Shown here: in pieces, positions 13,288-14,424 of the stretch
Layout: every line of letters begins with the position of its first letter
Numbering within the stretch: position 1 is the first letter of the stretch
NCBI GenBank assembly: GCA_021162125.1
Contig: JAGGZG010000387.1
Coordinates: 1-14,424 of the forward strand
DNA from: Anaerolineae bacterium
GTDB taxonomy: Bacteria; Chloroflexota; Anaerolineae; JACIWR01
Length of the DNA: 14,424 nt
Direction: 5' to 3'
Translations under genes and position numbers: made by a program
The notes under the pieces: generated by a model
What the model was told of the DNA's origin: nothing
The model's input: the letters and a program-made list of their open reading frames with translations, nothing else
The model's database searches: none

Positions 13288-14140
13288 AAATCAGTATCTC
13301 CCCCTTGCCCAAAGCAGTGAGGTCGCCGTGATAGCGACGATAGAAGCCCTCCACGTACTCATCGTGGATGGGCAACCCCCACTCCCGCAGGCGAAGCAGG
13401 TAGTAGCGCAGGAAAACCGGCTGGAAGCGGCACTCGTAGCGGTAGGTGGGCAGCAGTTCCGCGTGGTCGCCGAGAGCCACGATGGTTCCGCGTTTCATCC
13501 CTGCCCCAGCCCGCGCGCCCAGGCGACCGAAGACGAAGACCGTTCCGGCGATCATCTTCGCCCCGGCGAAGTCGCCCACGTCACCCAGGACGACGATCAA
13601 TCCCCGGCGCATCTGCGCCCCGACCTCCCGGCCGGCGTTGCCCTCGACGACGATAACCCCCCGGTTGACGCCGCGTTTCTCGCCTCGGTAAGCCGCGCCT
13701 AACAGGTGGCCCGCGTTTCCCTTGATCCAGATGCGACCGCCCTGCATGTGCGCCCCGGCCCAGTCTCCGGCGTTGCCCTCGACCATGATCTCGCCGCCGC
13801 TCATGTACGCGCCCAGGTGCATTCCCACGTCACCCCGCACGGTGATGCGGCCTCGCGTCATCCTCTGCCCGATTTTCTTGACGTGGCGCAGATCACCCTC
13901 GACAATGAGGTTGTCCGAATCCTCGCCCTCCACGGCAAACAAGTCGCCCAACGTCACCTTCCGCCGGCCATAGAACGCAGGCAGGGCCTCGATCTCCGCC
14001 TGGCTACGTCCGACAAAACGATCAGGGCAAATGCTATCAGCCTCAATAGGGATCGTGGTCGACTCCTTCAGGCGCAAGGTTACCGCACCCATCTCGGCCG
14101 CCCGTTTATCCACAAGTCCAGCACACGATACACAACCCAC
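13274..14140 (-). CDS. fhcC: Formyltransferase/hydrolase (formylmethanofuran dehydrogenase) subunit C, FhcC
   Basis: FhcC/FwdC subunits bind methanofuran and form a right-handed beta-helix. Residues about 82-225 show the GxxGxxxGxxMxxG repeats: GDVGMHLGAYMSGG, GNAGDWAGAHMQGG, GNAGHLLGAAYRG, GNAGREVGAQMRRG, GDVGDFAGAKMIAG and GRLGARAGAGMKRG. The tail CRFQPVFLRYYLLRLREWG is also typical. In bacteria the Fhc complex passes the formyl group from formyl-H4MPT to methylofuran and releases formate. GTG 14140 was chosen because AGGAGGT (14149-14155, minus strand) sits 8 bases upstream; an ATG at 14092 would give a more usual 272 residues but lacks a clear ribosome-binding site. The extra 16 residues carry Cys3 and Cys6. 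fhcA, fhcB and fhcD are not adjacent, so the complex is encoded elsewhere or is incomplete. It is the first gene of the fhcC-mch-ligase-citG-like operon. Confidence 0.92.
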   Translation of the reverse strand: MGCVSCAGLVDKRAAEMGAVTLRLKESTTIPIEADSICPDRFVGRSQAEIEALPAFYGRRKVTLGDLFAVEGEDSDNLIVEGDLRHVKKIGQRMTRGRITVRGDVGMHLGAYMSGGEIMVEGNAGDWAGAHMQGGRIWIKGNAGHLLGAAYRGEKRGVNRGVIVVEGNAGREVGAQMRRGLIVVLGDVGDFAGAKMIAGTVFVFGRLGARAGAGMKRGTIVALGDHAELLPTYRYECRFQPVFLRYYLLRLREWGLPIHDEYVEGFYRRYHGDLTALGKGEILIYDQR

Positions 14141-14148
14141 GGATAGTC

Positions 14149-14155
14149 ACCTCCT
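14149..14155 (-). promoter_or_regulatory. Ribosome-binding site for fhcC GTG start
   Basis: AGGAGGT on the minus strand, 8 bases before GTG 14140. Just upstream on the same strand is the A/T-rich TAATTATA (14158-14165), which could be a -10 box, but no -35 box is recognisable and the leader would be almost absent. Confidence 0.6.
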
Positions 14156-14180
14156 CGTATAATTAGTGTAGAGGCATAGC

Positions 14181-14272
14181 GGCCGACCGCCGTGTCGGCC
14201 CTACACCCAGCGGGGCAAGGCCCCGCCCCACTCACTGCACTCTAGCCCCTGCAGGTCGGGCCCTTGGCCCGA
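14181..14272. repeat. Cluster of three GC-rich hairpins upstream of fhcC
   Basis: Three short inverted repeats follow one another: GGCCGAC (14181-14187) with GTCGGCC (14194-14200); CGGGGC (14211-14216) with GCCCCG (14220-14225); and TCGGGCC (14256-14262) with GGCCCGA (14266-14272). The first two belong to a GGGCAAGGCCCCGCCC-type wording often seen as dispersed repeats. The remaining bases to 14424 show no supported gene; a small stem AGAGCT/AGCTCT (14385-14400) is present near the end. Confidence 0.6.
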
Positions 14273-14424
14273 GGCAACCCGTGCACTGCCCGTCAGCCAG
14301 GAATATCAGGATTCAGATGGGGTTGAATCACCCTGAAGAGGTTCATCCAGACCGCGACCGTGGTAACCTGAGGATCACCAACCGAGAGCTGCATAGCTCT
14401 TCGCCAATAAATCCTCGTTTTTCG

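Noticed and set aside
12914..13702. 262-codon plus-strand frame across mch and fhcC
   Set aside because: It is a shadow of two well-identified minus-strand genes and runs through the dispersed repeat.
14141..14424. CRISPR, tRNA or start of another gene at the right edge
   Set aside because: There are no regular direct repeats, no tRNA cloverleaf seen, and no frame with coding character; only GC-rich hairpins.

Overview
The window looks like part of a bacterial chromosome, most likely from the Chloroflexota (class Anaerolineae or a relative). This is an inference. It rests on the long Thr-Pro stalk of the first protein, the Thr/Pro linker behind the lipobox of the solute-binding lipoprotein, moderately high GC, sigma70-type promoters (TTGACA-17-TATAGT; TTGCAT-17-TATAAT), strong Shine-Dalgarno sites and many small dispersed palindromic repeats. 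No rRNA or other phylogenetic marker is present.

Left part (1-5786, + strand). The 3' end of a surface-anchored Thr/Pro-rich protein comes first. It is followed by a probable nickel-handling block: a strong promoter, a leader with a terminator-like hairpin, a small CooT-type nickel-binding protein with the key Cys2, a family-5 solute-binding lipoprotein, two Opp/Nik-type permeases, and a SAM-dependent methyltransferase 2 bases behind the second permease. No ATPase genes for the transporter are in the window.

Intergenic 5787-6206 holds a dispersed inverted repeat, a hairpin that would terminate on the minus strand, and a good promoter for the next gene.

Right part (6207-14140). This is a C1-carrier island, with genes for the tetrahydromethanopterin (H4MPT)-linked formyl pathway and for making its partner cofactor methanofuran/methylofuran. 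On the + strand is mfnB. On the minus strand, in the order transcribed, is mfnD-mfnF-mfnE with overlapping ends. On the + strand again is a HisA/HisF-related TIM-barrel protein whose ATG overlaps the mfnD ATG divergently. On the minus strand follows a four-gene operon: fhcC, mch, a RimK/MptN-type ATP-grasp ligase, and a CitG-like protein. MfnB makes the furan phosphate, MfnE phosphorylates it further, MfnD joins glutamate to tyramine (or tyrosine), and MfnF condenses the two halves. Mch interconverts methenyl- and formyl-H4MPT, and FhcC is one subunit of the formyltransferase/hydrolase (or formylmethanofuran dehydrogenase) that moves the formyl group to methanofuran. mfnA, mfnC, fhcA/B/D, fae and mtdB are not in the window.

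Most notable points: an apparently in-frame dispersed repeat inside mch; two hardly characterised proteins (HisA-like and CitG-like) embedded in the cofactor island; unusual overlaps at mfnB/mfnE (3' to 3', 77 bases) and mfnD/hisA-like (start to start); and a structured leader before the CooT-type gene. Bases 14141-14424 contain GC-rich hairpins and no convincing gene.
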